A DNA stretch of 64,000 bases from Streptomyces sp. GSL17-111 (GCF_037911585.1 NZ_JBAJNS010000001.1:5615001-5679000), one strand, 5' to 3'. Positions 16,931 to 25,418 are shown, numbered from the stretch's first letter. The notes: generated by a model from the sequence alone, not told the origin. Numbers and translations are program-made.

Positions 16931-17938
16931 TCAGGACGCCGCCCCGGCCCGCTCGCCGTCCGGCGTGACGGCGTGCCAGGTGCCGCCCACTCCGTGCCCG
17001 GCGGTGTCGCCCGGCTCCTCGTCGCCCGTGTACCAGTACACGGGCCAGCAGTCGATGGACAGCTGCTCGCTCCCGTCCGGCCGCTCCAACGTCGTCACCA
17101 GCTCCGGGTCGACGCCCTCCAGCGCCTTCTCGTCCACCGGCGCGGCCGGCTTCCAGGTCTCCAGGCAGGCCCCGGTGCAGTTCGACTTCATCGGCCAGGC
17201 CGTGTCCTTGTCGAAGCGGTACAGGGTGCGGCTCTCGGCGTCCCGCACGATCCGCCCCAGCTCCGGATCCTCGGCCGCGCTCAGTTCGGCGTCGCCGCCG
17301 GGCGCCGGCCCGTCCGCGTCCTGATCCCCGCCGGCGGGCGGCGCGGCCTCACCCCCGCCCGCCGGGCCCTGCCCCGCGCCCGCCTTGCCGCCGTCGGCGG
17401 CCAGCGCGTTCCACGTGCCGCCGACGCCGTGGCCGCTGACGTCGCCCGGCCGGGCGTCCTTCGCGTAGCGGTAGACCGGCCAGCCGCCCAGCGTCAGCTG
17501 CTCGGCTCCGTCCGCGCGTTCCACGGAGCCGAGCAGCTCCGCGTCCATGCCGGCCGCCGCCTCGGCGTCGTCGGCGGGGACCGGGGGCCAGGCGGTGGCG
17601 CAGTCGCCCTCGCAGGTGGCGGCCGGGGGCTTCGCCGAGTCCTCCTCGAAGCGGTACAGCGTCCAGCCGGCGGCGTCGGTGACGACCTCGCCCAGCTCGG
17701 CGTCCTCGCGCAGGGCGAGGGTCCTCGCCGGGCCGGAGCGGTCCTCGGCACCGGCCGGTTCCGACCCGTCGTCCCCGTAGCCGCCGCCGGTGCCGTAGCC
17801 GGGGGAGAGGGAGGAGCTGTCCCCGGCGGGCCGCACCCGGTCCTCCGTCGGCCCGGCCTCCCCGCCGCAGGCCGCCGTCATCGCCATGACCACCGCTACC
17901 GCCGTACCCGCCGCGACCCGCTGCCGCCGATTCCTCAT
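16931..17938 (-). CDS. SCO0930-type lipoprotein with two COG4315 repeats
   Basis: 335 residues. A basic N-terminus and hydrophobic segment end in MTAACGG, a lipobox that lacks the usual Leu at -3. Two similar halves follow, each with LG-hVxDAxxxTLYRF, then a cysteine pair (CEGDCATAWPP; CTGACLETWKP), then WPVYxY and a GHGVGGTW ending. The two cysteines in each repeat could form a disulfide or bind a redox ligand on the outer face of the membrane. COG4315 proteins are widespread and of unproven function, and often sit near redox genes. Here the gene lies downstream of a NuoF-ferredoxin fusion and a heme-b membrane protein, suggesting an external electron acceptor. AAGGAG precedes the ATG. Confidence 0.75.
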   Translation of the reverse strand: MRNRRQRVAAGTAVAVVMAMTAACGGEAGPTEDRVRPAGDSSSLSPGYGTGGGYGDDGSEPAGAEDRSGPARTLALREDAELGEVVTDAAGWTLYRFEEDSAKPPAATCEGDCATAWPPVPADDAEAAAGMDAELLGSVERADGAEQLTLGGWPVYRYAKDARPGDVSGHGVGGTWNALAADGGKAGAGQGPAGGGEAAPPAGGDQDADGPAPGGDAELSAAEDPELGRIVRDAESRTLYRFDKDTAWPMKSNCTGACLETWKPAAPVDEKALEGVDPELVTTLERPDGSEQLSIDCWPVYWYTGDEEPGDTAGHGVGGTWHAVTPDGERAGAAS

Positions 17939-18058
17939 GACCGCTCCTTCACCTCGGCTGACCTTCGCTGCGGCCCCACGGGGCCGGACCGAGCCCGTCG
18001 CGGGCTCCGTCGTCGTGGCGTACGGTCGGTGGCGGGCGTCCCGCTCAGCGGGGGCGGA

Positions 18059-18080
18059 AGTTGTGCGCGGGGTAACAACT
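18059..18080. repeat. Inverted repeat between the redox genes
   Basis: AGTTGT (18059-18064) and ACAACT (18075-18080) are 6-bp arms with a 10-base spacer. The site lies just after the NuoF-like gene and about 120 bases before the lipoprotein start. It may be an operator for a separate lipoprotein promoter. Confidence 0.3.
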
Positions 18081-18100
18081 CCCCTGCCACGCGGAGCCGT

Positions 18101-19603
18101 TCACTCCTGGATGCGCAGCGCCAGCGCCGGGCAGCGGCGCACGGCCCGCAGCGCGTCCTGCCGGAGGCGGCCGGGAACGTGCGAGACCGCCCGCTCCGGA
18201 TAGCCGTCGGGCCCCAGCCGCAGTACCCCCGGGACGATGTCCGCGCACAGGCCGTGCCCCTGGCACAGCGTCCAGTCCACGACGAGCCGCTCGGCGCTCG
18301 CCCGGTCCCCGCCCCCCGGACCGCCGGAGCCGCCGGGGGAGCCGGTGGGGGCAGCCTCCTCCTCGCCGAGCGGCAGCACCCCGCTCACCGGCAGGCCGCA
18401 GGGCCCGTCCAGCGCGTGCGCGCGGAAGTGCCCGGCGAAGACCGTCAGCGCGGAGGTGACGAACCGCACGGTGCCGTCGGGGTGACCGCACGCCCCCCGC
18501 CCGGTCACCGCGTCCATCCGCGCGGTGACGCCCGCCAGCGCCGCCTCGCCGCCGCCGCGCACCACCCGGTCCAGGTCGTCGGCGAGACCGGGAAGGCCGA
18601 CGACGCACGGCCCGCACTGCCCGGCCGACTCCCGCGCCATCCAGCGCGCCACCCGGGCCGTCTCCCCGGCCGGGCACGTCGACGCGGGCAGCGGCAGGAC
18701 CGCGCCCGCCCCCAGCCCCGCCCCCGCGTCCGCGAGGGACTCCCGGGAGACGAGCGCCGTCCGCGCCGCCTTCGGGGTCAGCCAGCCGCCGTGGTAGCCG
18801 CCCACGAGCACACCCTGGCCGATGTCGGTGCCGCAGACCCTCAGCACGTACGGCAGCGGGACGCCGCTCGGCGTCTCCACCACCCGGCCGCCCCCGACGG
18901 TCAGCAGGACGGTCCCCGGCTCGCGGGGCAGCCCCACCGACCGGTACTCCAGGGCCCCCAGCCGCGCCGCGACGGCGAGCTGCGCGTACGTCTCGGTGTT
19001 GGACAGCAGCGTCGGCAGCCCGCCCAGTCCGCGCTCGCTCGACCGCACCCGGCGTCCGGCGGGCCGGGCATGCCCGTGCGCGATGCCGTTCACCAGCGCC
19101 GTGCCCTCGCCGGTGACGAAGCGCTCGGGCAGCCGGGCCACGTGCAGCCGCGGCGGGTGCGGACCGCGTTCGGCGACGGCCGCACGCAGCGACCGCTCGA
19201 CGTCGACGCGCGTCACACCGACCCACACCTCCTCGGCGCCCAGCGCCTGCGCGGCCAGAGCGGCACCGTCGAGCACCAGGTGCGGTGTGTGCAGGAGCAG
19301 CGCCGTGTCCTTGAGGCAACTCGGCTCCCCCTCGCTGCCGTTGACGACGACCACGCAGCGCCCGTCGCGCCGCCGGGCGGAGTCGGCGACGGCCCGCACC
19401 TTGCGCGCGAACGGGAATCCGGCCCCGCCCTTGCCGCGCAGGTCGATGTTCCCGGCCAGCTCGACCAGTTCGTCCGCCCGCAGCCGGGGGAGCGAGCCGT
19501 GCACCGTCAGGTGCGCCACCCGTTCCAGGCGGGCCACCCGGTCGAGCCCGGCGAGCAGCCGCGGCGGACCGATGGACAGGACCGAGGGCGTCACTTCCGC
19601 CAC
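18101..19603 (-). CDS. NuoF-like NAD/FMN subunit fused to a 3Fe-4S-type ferredoxin
   Basis: 500 residues. The N-terminal part matches the 51-kDa subunit of complex I: RGKGGAGFPFARK (dinucleotide site), NGSEGEPSCLKD (FMN site) and SNTETYAQLAV. The Fe-S region reads ESAGQCGPC plus a later GACGHPDG; the family motif is SCGxCxxC, so the first cysteine is Ala here. A ferredoxin follows (about residues 435-500) with CQGHGLC and RRCPALAL, giving three cysteines as in 3Fe-4S ferredoxins. The GTG start lies inside the 3' end of the membrane-protein gene (13-base overlap), so translation is coupled. The likely role is electron transfer between NAD(P)H, flavin and ferredoxin at the membrane. Confidence 0.8.
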   Translation of the reverse strand: MAEVTPSVLSIGPPRLLAGLDRVARLERVAHLTVHGSLPRLRADELVELAGNIDLRGKGGAGFPFARKVRAVADSARRRDGRCVVVVNGSEGEPSCLKDTALLLHTPHLVLDGAALAAQALGAEEVWVGVTRVDVERSLRAAVAERGPHPPRLHVARLPERFVTGEGTALVNGIAHGHARPAGRRVRSSERGLGGLPTLLSNTETYAQLAVAARLGALEYRSVGLPREPGTVLLTVGGGRVVETPSGVPLPYVLRVCGTDIGQGVLVGGYHGGWLTPKAARTALVSRESLADAGAGLGAGAVLPLPASTCPAGETARVARWMARESAGQCGPCVVGLPGLADDLDRVVRGGGEAALAGVTARMDAVTGRGACGHPDGTVRFVTSALTVFAGHFRAHALDGPCGLPVSGVLPLGEEEAAPTGSPGGSGGPGGGDRASAERLVVDWTLCQGHGLCADIVPGVLRLGPDGYPERAVSHVPGRLRQDALRAVRRCPALALRIQE

Positions 19604-20460
19604 GGCGCCCACCTGCCCGCCACGCCCCCGGGCCGGCCCGCCGCCCCCGGGCCCCGGCCGCCGGGCGGCCACAGCCGCAGCGCCAGGGCGGCGGCCACCC
19701 CGAGCAGGCACAGGACGTACGCGGCCGTCACCCACCCGTCCGCCGCCCGTCCGGCCTTGAGCCCGTGCACCAGGGCGGCGCCCCAGGCGGGATAGGCGCA
19801 CATGTGCAGCGCCCGCCACCGGCGCGACCCGCTCCCGGAGGCGAACACGCCGCGCACCGCACCCGTGATCGCGACGGCGAGGAAGAGATAGCCGGCGAGC
19901 GTGCCCAGTCCGAGGAGCACGGGCCGGGTGCCGTCGGCGAACGGCACGCCGGCGGCGAGGGGGCTGATCCGCCCCTCGGCCAGCTTCACCCCGATGTGCA
20001 GGGCGAGGAAGCCCAGCCCCGCCACGGCCGTGCCCCGGTGCACACCCTGGGCCAGCAGCCGGTGTGCGGAGGACAGGACGAGCCGGTCGGTCGCCGCCAG
20101 GCCCCACAGCACGGTGGCGGTCAGCGCCACCAGGGAGAGCACACCGGCTCCGAAGTCCAGGAACGCGGTGGTGCGGTGGAACGCCCCGGCGCTCACCGCG
20201 ACCGCCAGGGACAGCACACCCGTGAGACCCAGGCCGGGCGTGAGCCGGGAGCGGGCGAGCCCCGGCCCGACACCCGCGTACCGTCGGCGGTGGATCCGGC
20301 CGGGCAGCCCCCGGCGGGTCCCGCCCCGGAACACACCACGCGGTGGGCCGGTCCGCGGCCGGTGGGCGCGGGCGCGCGGACGGGCCCGGGGCCGCGTTCC
20401 GGCCGGGCCGGGGGAGGAACCACCCGGGAGCGGGGTCGTGGTCGGGGGGTCGGGCGTCAA
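19591..20460 (-). CDS. Heme-b membrane protein, ferric-reductase/cytochrome b-like
   Basis: 289 residues. After a basic Pro/Arg-rich N-terminus of about 75 residues come six hydrophobic helices. Conserved histidines sit at GAFHRTTAF, SSAHRLLAQGVHRG, FLALHIGVKL, ALHMCAYPAWGAALVHGLK, consistent with two b-hemes spanning the membrane as in ferric-reductase-like transmembrane domains. The start is taken as TTG 20460, because CGGAGG lies 5 bases upstream and no ATG or GTG has a site. Its end overlaps the NuoF-ferredoxin gene. It probably carries electrons across the membrane from the fused reductase. Confidence 0.7.
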   Translation of the reverse strand: MTPDPPTTTPLPGGSSPGPAGTRPRARPRARAHRPRTGPPRGVFRGGTRRGLPGRIHRRRYAGVGPGLARSRLTPGLGLTGVLSLAVAVSAGAFHRTTAFLDFGAGVLSLVALTATVLWGLAATDRLVLSSAHRLLAQGVHRGTAVAGLGFLALHIGVKLAEGRISPLAAGVPFADGTRPVLLGLGTLAGYLFLAVAITGAVRGVFASGSGSRRWRALHMCAYPAWGAALVHGLKAGRAADGWVTAAYVLCLLGVAAALALRLWPPGGRGPGAAGRPGGVAGRWAPWRK

Positions 20461-20947
20461 CGGAACCTCCGTACGATCCGGTTGCGAGCAGCCCGCCGGG
20501 CGGCCACCGGCCGTGTGCGCGTTCCGGTCACGCCTGCCACCGTTCGTGACGCGAATTCGACAGCAATCGCGAGATGGTGTTACCGGAGTTAACCCGGGAT
20601 GGCCGGTTCCGCTGTCGCCGCTTTGCAGGGTCAATTGCCGCGGGGACGGGCGCCAAGAGCATCGCTGAACGCCGTTCACCACTCGGCGGATTTATCGCGC
20701 TGTGACAAATTCCGGTCACGGCGTCGCACCACTGCGCGGGGCTGCGGATGATGCCCCTCCAAGGCGGTCCTGGCCGGATCCGTGCACGGCGGCCGGGGCG
20801 CGGCCAGGAGGCGGCCGCCCCTCCCGTGAGGGTGCCGACGGATGGTTAAATCCCGTGCCAACTCGGGGAACTGGCACGGCTTCGGACATCCACGGGCCGC
20901 CCGGCACGGCAGCGGGCGGCCTCCACCCCGGCAGGAACGAGGTAGAG
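20461..20947. other. Divergent intergenic region, relatively AT-rich
   Basis: 487 bases between the heme-b membrane gene and the PucR-type gene, holding promoters for both. Visible elements are GAACG-C-CGTTC (20663-20673), the palindrome GTGAC-AAATTCCG-GTCAC (20702-20719) and GGTTAAATCCC near 20843-20853. No convincing gene was seen. Confidence 0.5.
20702..20719. promoter_or_regulatory. Palindrome GTGAC-N8-GTCAC
   Basis: Perfect 5-bp arms in the AT-rich part of the divergent region. The spacing does not fit the CRP or Rex consensus. Plausible operator for the redox operon or the PucR-type gene. Confidence 0.35.
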
Positions 20948-22006
20948 ATGTGTGAACTGATCAATCGCATCTGGGCCCGCCCGCGCGGCGAATGGACCCG
21001 CGTTCTGCGAAAGGAACTGCCCGCCATCGCCGACCAGGTCGTCGATGTGCTGCAGCGCAGCATTCCGGAGTTTGCCACCCTTCCATCGGTAATCGACCGG
21101 GACGACGCGAAATGGGTTGTGGAAAACGCCCTGCTGACCGCGCTCGGGTACCGGGGGGAGGGCGCGGAGGAACCGGCGCCGCGCCCCGGACGTCTCCCGG
21201 CGGCCGTGCCCATCGACCGCGCCAGGCGCCAGCTGTTCGCCGCCCTGACCGGCGACCCGTGCGCGCCGGAACACTCCCTGGTGGAGTTGGCCCGCTCGGC
21301 CCGGTGGACGCTGCCCGACGCGGTGCGGGCCGTCGTCCTCACCTCGCCCGGTGAGGCCACGCAACTCGCGTCGACCCTCGGCGACACCCTCCTCAGCCTG
21401 GCGGACGGCGAGAGCTGTCTGCTGGTCGCCGACGAGGGCCAGGACACGCGCCACACGCTGGAGACCGTCCTGCGCGGCCGGCCGGCGGCCGTCGGGCACG
21501 CCGTGCCGCTGGCCGAGACGGCGTCGTCGCTGCGCTGGGCCCGCCGGCTGCTGCCGCTGCGCACGCATCGCGGCGGCCACACGCCCGAGCCCGTCTTCGT
21601 CGACGACCACCTGACCCTGCTCCTGCTGCTTCAGGACGAGTCGCTCACCCGGGCCCTCAGCGTCCGCTGGCTGAGCCCACTGGACGACCTGACGCCCCGA
21701 CAGAGCGAGCGGCTGGAGGTCACGCTGCTGGCGTGGCTGGAGGGCGGGGGCGCGCCCGAGGCCGCGCGCACCCTCCAGGTCCACCCGCAGACGGTCCGCT
21801 ACCGGCTGCGGCAGATCGAGAAGCTCTTCGGCCCCGCCCTGCGCGACCCGCGCACCCGCTTCGAGCTCGAGATGACGCTGCGCAGCCGGCGGCTCCTCGC
21901 CCAGCTGCGCCGCAGCCAGGCCAGGGCCGGGCGCCGGGCCCGGGCGGTGGCGGCGGGCATGCGTCCCCTCGGCATCGCCCGGGAGGCACGCGTGAACGGT
22001 CTGTAG
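20948..22006 (+). CDS. PucR-type helix-turn-helix transcriptional regulator
   Basis: 352 residues. The C-terminal HTH_30 domain has the family signature (LEVTLLAWLEGGG, AARTLQVHPQTVRYRLRQIEKL, then DPRTRFELEMTLRSRRLL). The middle region resembles the GGDEF-like/RsbT-like N-terminal part of CdaR/PucR regulators without a clear ligand domain. ATG 20948 follows GAGG at about 8 bases; upstream in-frame codons would add a low-complexity segment. The gene stands alone, followed by a stack of hairpins. Targets are unknown; the divergent redox operon is the natural candidate. Confidence 0.8.
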   Translation: MCELINRIWARPRGEWTRVLRKELPAIADQVVDVLQRSIPEFATLPSVIDRDDAKWVVENALLTALGYRGEGAEEPAPRPGRLPAAVPIDRARRQLFAALTGDPCAPEHSLVELARSARWTLPDAVRAVVLTSPGEATQLASTLGDTLLSLADGESCLLVADEGQDTRHTLETVLRGRPAAVGHAVPLAETASSLRWARRLLPLRTHRGGHTPEPVFVDDHLTLLLLLQDESLTRALSVRWLSPLDDLTPRQSERLEVTLLAWLEGGGAPEAARTLQVHPQTVRYRLRQIEKLFGPALRDPRTRFELEMTLRSRRLLAQLRRSQARAGRRARAVAAGMRPLGIAREARVNGL

Positions 22007-22027
22007 CACTCCGAGGGCGCTGAGCAC

Positions 22028-22126
22028 GGCGGCGGGAGGACGTCTCCCGCCGCCGCTTCCGTGCGCCCGGCCCGGGAGCACGGAAGCGGCCCGCCCGCCC
22101 GCTCGTGCGGAGCGGACGGGCGGGCC
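22028..22126. terminator. Three consecutive hairpins between convergent genes
   Basis: Hairpin 1 has perfect 11-bp arms at 22028-22038 and 22044-22054 with loop GACGT. Hairpin 2 has 8-bp arms TTCCGTGC (22058-22065) and GCACGGAA (22078-22085). Hairpin 3 has 10-bp arms at 22088-22097 and 22117-22126, extended inward by CCGCTC/GAGCGG. Together they insulate the PucR-type and DUF1996 genes. Confidence 0.7.
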
Positions 22127-22142
22127 CGGGCGGCGCGGTGCG

Positions 22143-23558
22143 TCAGCCGCAGTCACGGCCGCCGTTGACGCACGCCACCACCTTCCGCATCAGGTCCTCG
22201 TCCATGACGTTGATGAAGTCGCTGTGGTCGGTGACGGGTTTGTGCAGCTGCTCGGGGAAGCTGTCCACCGCGAACGCCGCACCGGGCGGCACGTCGTAGA
22301 GGATGCGCTGGACGAGCTGCGGGATCGCCCGGAACCCGTCCGGGCAGCCGCCGTCGTCCTCGGCGAACGCGACGTGCGTGCGGTGGTTCGCGCTGTCGGT
22401 GTTCTCACCGTCCCAGCAGCTCTGGAACGCGAAGGTCCGCACGACCCGGCTGCCGTCGGGGCAGATCGGGTACTTGTCCGTCAGCTGCCGGTCCTCGTAC
22501 CCGGTGCAGCTCCAGGAGGCGTTGGCGTTCTGGGTGCCGTTGGTGAAGGCCTTCGCGTCCCCGGTGATGATGCGCAGGAACCGCGGCATCGCGGTGACTT
22601 CGGAGACCGAACTGCCCCGGAAGGTGAGATCGACCTCGGCCGGCCGGAGGATCGTGCCGAGGTTGCCGTCCAGGTGGCCGCCGGCACCGCCGTCCCGGGT
22701 CCCGCGGTCGTCCCGCCGGCCGTCCAGTTGTCGCAGCACGGGCCAGTAGTGGCTGGAGCGGTCGCCGTTCTCGCACGTCGTGTCGGCCCCTGCCAGCTCC
22801 TCGTCGTCGCTGAACGCGTCGGTCGCGAGGTTGCCGACGTAGTCGTGCACGTGGTGCGCGCCGTTCGCCACCCCGGGGTTGGCGATCACGTTGTCCGAGT
22901 TGAGGTGCTCCTCCTCGTTGGTGCCGCACTCGGTGGTGAACGTCCCGGTGGAGGCCTCGTCCCCGGGCCGGGGCGGCGGGCCGGACGGCCGCACGGTGCG
23001 GATGTCGACGAAGTCCGCCGGGACGGGTCCACCCGGCTTGTCGGCGCCCTCCCACGGCTCCATGCGCGCCCCGTCGGACACCGGCTCGGCCGCCTCGTCG
23101 CGCTGGACACCGCAGCGGCTCATCCGCTCCAGGTCCCTGGCCACTCCCCCCGCGCGCTCGATGCCCGAGGCGATGCGCCCGATCGTTTGCTCGCGCTCGC
23201 GCTCCAGCCCGGCCAGTACCGAACGGGTCTTCCAGCGGGGCGAGTTCAGCCGCTCGTACGCGTGGGCGAGCTGCGCGTCCAGCGCGGCCAGCTCGCGGCC
23301 CACCGGACGCTTGGCGCTCTCGGGCACCTCGCGCAGCGCCATGCCCACGTCCGGGCAGTCGATCGTGCGGGCCACCTGCCGGGCGTCCCCGCGCTCGCCC
23401 TCCCGCCGGTCCCCGCGCTCCCCGCCGTCCCCGGGGCCGAACCCCGCGACGGCGTGGCCCGCCACGACGGCCGTTCCGCCGCCGCCCAGCAGCAGGGCGG
23501 AGACGACGGCGACCGTCCGGAGGGTCCTGCGGCTGCGTTTATGCCCTTGTTCTCTCAT
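22143..23558 (-). CDS. Secreted DUF1996 domain protein
   Basis: 471 residues. A basic start (MREQGHKRSRRTLR) and a hydrophobic segment form a signal peptide or anchor. About 150 charged, coiled-coil-prone residues follow (LERERE..., ALDAQLAHAYERL), then a DUF1996 domain from about residue 180 with TTECGTNEEEHLNSDN, HHVHDYVGN, SHYWPVL, and a cysteine-rich C-terminus (CPDGF, CVNGGRDCG). DUF1996 is best known from fungal and actinobacterial secreted proteins; its activity is not established. The His- and Asp-rich motifs suggest a metal or glycan site. It is translationally coupled to the DUF4142 gene by a 20-base overlap. Confidence 0.75.
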   Translation of the reverse strand: MREQGHKRSRRTLRTVAVVSALLLGGGGTAVVAGHAVAGFGPGDGGERGDRREGERGDARQVARTIDCPDVGMALREVPESAKRPVGRELAALDAQLAHAYERLNSPRWKTRSVLAGLEREREQTIGRIASGIERAGGVARDLERMSRCGVQRDEAAEPVSDGARMEPWEGADKPGGPVPADFVDIRTVRPSGPPPRPGDEASTGTFTTECGTNEEEHLNSDNVIANPGVANGAHHVHDYVGNLATDAFSDDEELAGADTTCENGDRSSHYWPVLRQLDGRRDDRGTRDGGAGGHLDGNLGTILRPAEVDLTFRGSSVSEVTAMPRFLRIITGDAKAFTNGTQNANASWSCTGYEDRQLTDKYPICPDGSRVVRTFAFQSCWDGENTDSANHRTHVAFAEDDGGCPDGFRAIPQLVQRILYDVPPGAAFAVDSFPEQLHKPVTDHSDFINVMDEDLMRKVVACVNGGRDCG

Positions 23559-24261
23559 GGCGTGACTCCACTTCGTCGCTCCGGGCAGGACCAAGGGCCG
23601 GACGGGCGGCGGCCGTCGGCTCCACGGCCAGCGCTTCGAAGTCCACCAGACCGGTGTTCTCCAGCACCGTGATGTGGTCGAGCACGACGGCGTTGGCCCG
23701 GGTGGCGAGGGAGCGCACCATGGAGTTGCGCGTGGTGGCGCGAACCTCCGCGACCCGTGCGAAGACCGTGCCGTGCGCCTCGCGCAGCAGGTTCGCGAAG
23801 AGCCGGTCGAACGCGTCACCGCGGGCGGCGTCCAGTCGGGCGAGCCGGTCCCGCTGCTGTGCGTTCGGCTGGTTGGCCAGCTCGATCCCGAGCGCCCGGG
23901 CGGTCCCGATCGCCCGCTCGTCCAGCTCCGTGTGCCCCTCGACGAGGTGGTCACCGGCCAGCCGGACCGACGCGCGTCCGCCGCGCTCCTGTGCCTGCCG
24001 CCCTGCGGGCAGCTCCCACAGCCCGGCGAGCCGGATGGTGCGCACGAAGTCGCGGTCGAGCGCGGTGAGCGGTCCGTACTCGGTGCTCACCGTTCCCCGG
24101 CCGTCGTCCTCCCAGCCCCGCGCGGCGGTGGCCGTGGCGGCCCCGTCGAACATCCGGACCGGGACCAGCAGCGCCACGAGGGTGGCGGCGAGCGCCGCCA
24201 CCACCAACGCCGTGCCGAGCGTCCTCGCGGACGTGACCGGCGTTCCGTTGACGTGGCGCAT
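23539..24261 (-). CDS. Secreted DUF4142 domain protein
   Basis: 240 residues. An N-terminal signal/anchor (TLGTALVVAALAATLVALLVPV) precedes a helical ferritin-like DUF4142 domain: GPLTALDRDFVRTIRLAGLWE, HTELDERAIGTA, and a C-terminal helical pair (DRLARLDAARGDAFDRLFANLL). It probably faces the cell surface. The stop lies 20 bases inside the DUF1996 gene, so both are made together and may form one surface complex. Function unknown. Confidence 0.75.
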   Translation of the reverse strand: MRHVNGTPVTSARTLGTALVVAALAATLVALLVPVRMFDGAATATAARGWEDDGRGTVSTEYGPLTALDRDFVRTIRLAGLWELPAGRQAQERGGRASVRLAGDHLVEGHTELDERAIGTARALGIELANQPNAQQRDRLARLDAARGDAFDRLFANLLREAHGTVFARVAEVRATTRNSMVRSLATRANAVVLDHITVLENTGLVDFEALAVEPTAAARPALGPARSDEVESRHERTRA

Positions 24262-24367
24262 GAGCCCTCCTCGGCGCGCTGGCGACCCTTGGTGCCGGGG
24301 ACGCTAATGCGCTGCGAGGAGGGGAGGCCGAAGGTTAGTCACACCCCGACAAAGAAAACCCCCGCAC

Positions 24368-24769
24368 TCACCGGCGGGCGGTGGCGGCCGTCCGCGCGGG
24401 CCGCGCGACGGGGCCTCCCGCGTGGGAGAACGGCTGCGTCCGCCAGTCCAGTCCGGCCGGAAGCGTCAGCAGCGCCGCCGCGTCCTCCTCCTGCGGCTCA
24501 CCGTCGGCCGCGTCGCGGGCGGCGGCGGCCGACAGGCCGGAACCGTCGCACACCGTCAGCCCGAACGGGTTCCACGGCGACGCGCACAGCGCGTGCTCGG
24601 GGAGCCGCTCCTCGTCGGCCAGCAACGCGATGGGCTGCGCGCACTGCGGGCACAGCACGCGGTAGATCTCCACGGAGTCGTACCGTTCGTCGGACTCCGG
24701 GGTGTCCTCGGCGCTCCCCGCGTCCCGCATGGCCGGGACGTCAGGACGGAGCGACTGCACCTTGCGCAT
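24368..24769 (-). CDS. Small cysteine-containing hypothetical protein
   Basis: 133 residues with no signal peptide. It contains RVLCPQCAQPIALL, then CASPWNPFGLTVCDG, giving CxxC followed by two cysteines 14 apart, a possible zinc-binding knuckle. The rest is acidic or Ala/Arg-rich. ATG 24769 follows GAGGGG at good spacing. I do not recognise the family. It is divergent from the Lrp-type regulator, so the two may share control. Confidence 0.6.
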   Translation of the reverse strand: MRKVQSLRPDVPAMRDAGSAEDTPESDERYDSVEIYRVLCPQCAQPIALLADEERLPEHALCASPWNPFGLTVCDGSGLSAAAARDAADGEPQEEDAAALLTLPAGLDWRTQPFSHAGGPVARPARTAATARR

Positions 24770-24964
24770 ACATCCCCCTCGAAATGGGCCGGCCGGACGC
24801 CTTCGACAAGCTGGTCTCGGCCACAGCAAGCATTTCCCGTCCGGACGGGCGCGTAATCTCCGCCACTCCCGGGAGCGCGGGAGCACTCCTGTGGCCTTCG
24901 TCACATGACGGCCCCGCAGTGCGCTCTTCGCCCGCCCCGCTGTGCCGGAGCGCGCCCGGCGCAG

Positions 24965-24970
24965 TAGGTT
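24965..24970 (+). promoter_or_regulatory. -10 box for a leaderless Lrp transcript
   Basis: TAGGTT lies 7 bases before GTG 24978 and no ribosome site exists upstream, a layout typical of leaderless actinobacterial genes. It decides the choice of GTG 24978 over GTG 24942. Confidence 0.5.
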
Positions 24971-24977
24971 GCGTGGT

Positions 24978-25418
24978 GTGGAGGAGCTGGACCGGCAGAT
25001 CGTGCAGTTGCTCGTCGAGGACGGGCGGATGAGCTACACCGACTTGGGCAAGGCCACGGGCCTGTCCACCTCGGCGGTGCACCAGCGTGTCCGCCGGCTG
25101 GAGCAGCGCGGTGTCATCAAGGGGTACGCGGCCGTCGTGGACGCGGAGTCCGTCGGGCTGCCCATGACGGCCTTCATCTCGGTCGCGCCGTTCGATCCCA
25201 GCGCGCCCGACGACATAGCCGACCGGCTCGCCGACGTCCCCGAGATCGAGGCGTGCCACAGCGTCGCCGGCGACGAGAACTACATCCTCAAGGTCCGGGT
25301 GGCCACGCCCATCGAGCTCGAACACCTGCTGGCCCGCATTCGCAGCCTCGCGGGCGTCTCCACCCGCACCACCGTCGTGCTCTCCACGCCGTACGAGGCC
25401 CGCCCGCCGCGCCTGTGA
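24978..25418 (+). CDS. Lrp/AsnC family transcriptional regulator
   Basis: 146 residues. N-terminal winged helix (LDRQIVQLLVEDGRMSYTDLGKATGLSTSAVHQRVRRLEQRGVI) written here by its ends only: LDRQIVQLL to RLEQRGVI. It is followed by the RAM/AsnC ligand domain with CHSVAGDENYILKVRV. It senses an amino acid or related ligand and controls nearby genes. The amidohydrolase starts 110 bases downstream on the same strand and is a likely target. Confidence 0.9.
   Translation: MEELDRQIVQLLVEDGRMSYTDLGKATGLSTSAVHQRVRRLEQRGVIKGYAAVVDAESVGLPMTAFISVAPFDPSAPDDIADRLADVPEIEACHSVAGDENYILKVRVATPIELEHLLARIRSLAGVSTRTTVVLSTPYEARPPRL

Noticed and set aside
16886..19795. A 969-codon plus-strand frame
   Set aside because: It is antisense to the lipoprotein and NuoF-ferredoxin genes and is Arg/Pro/Ala-rich without any domain.
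20701..20719. Possible CRP or Rex operator
   Set aside because: The spacing between TGTGA and TCAC is 10 bases, while CRP and Rex sites have 6, so only an unassigned palindrome is reported.
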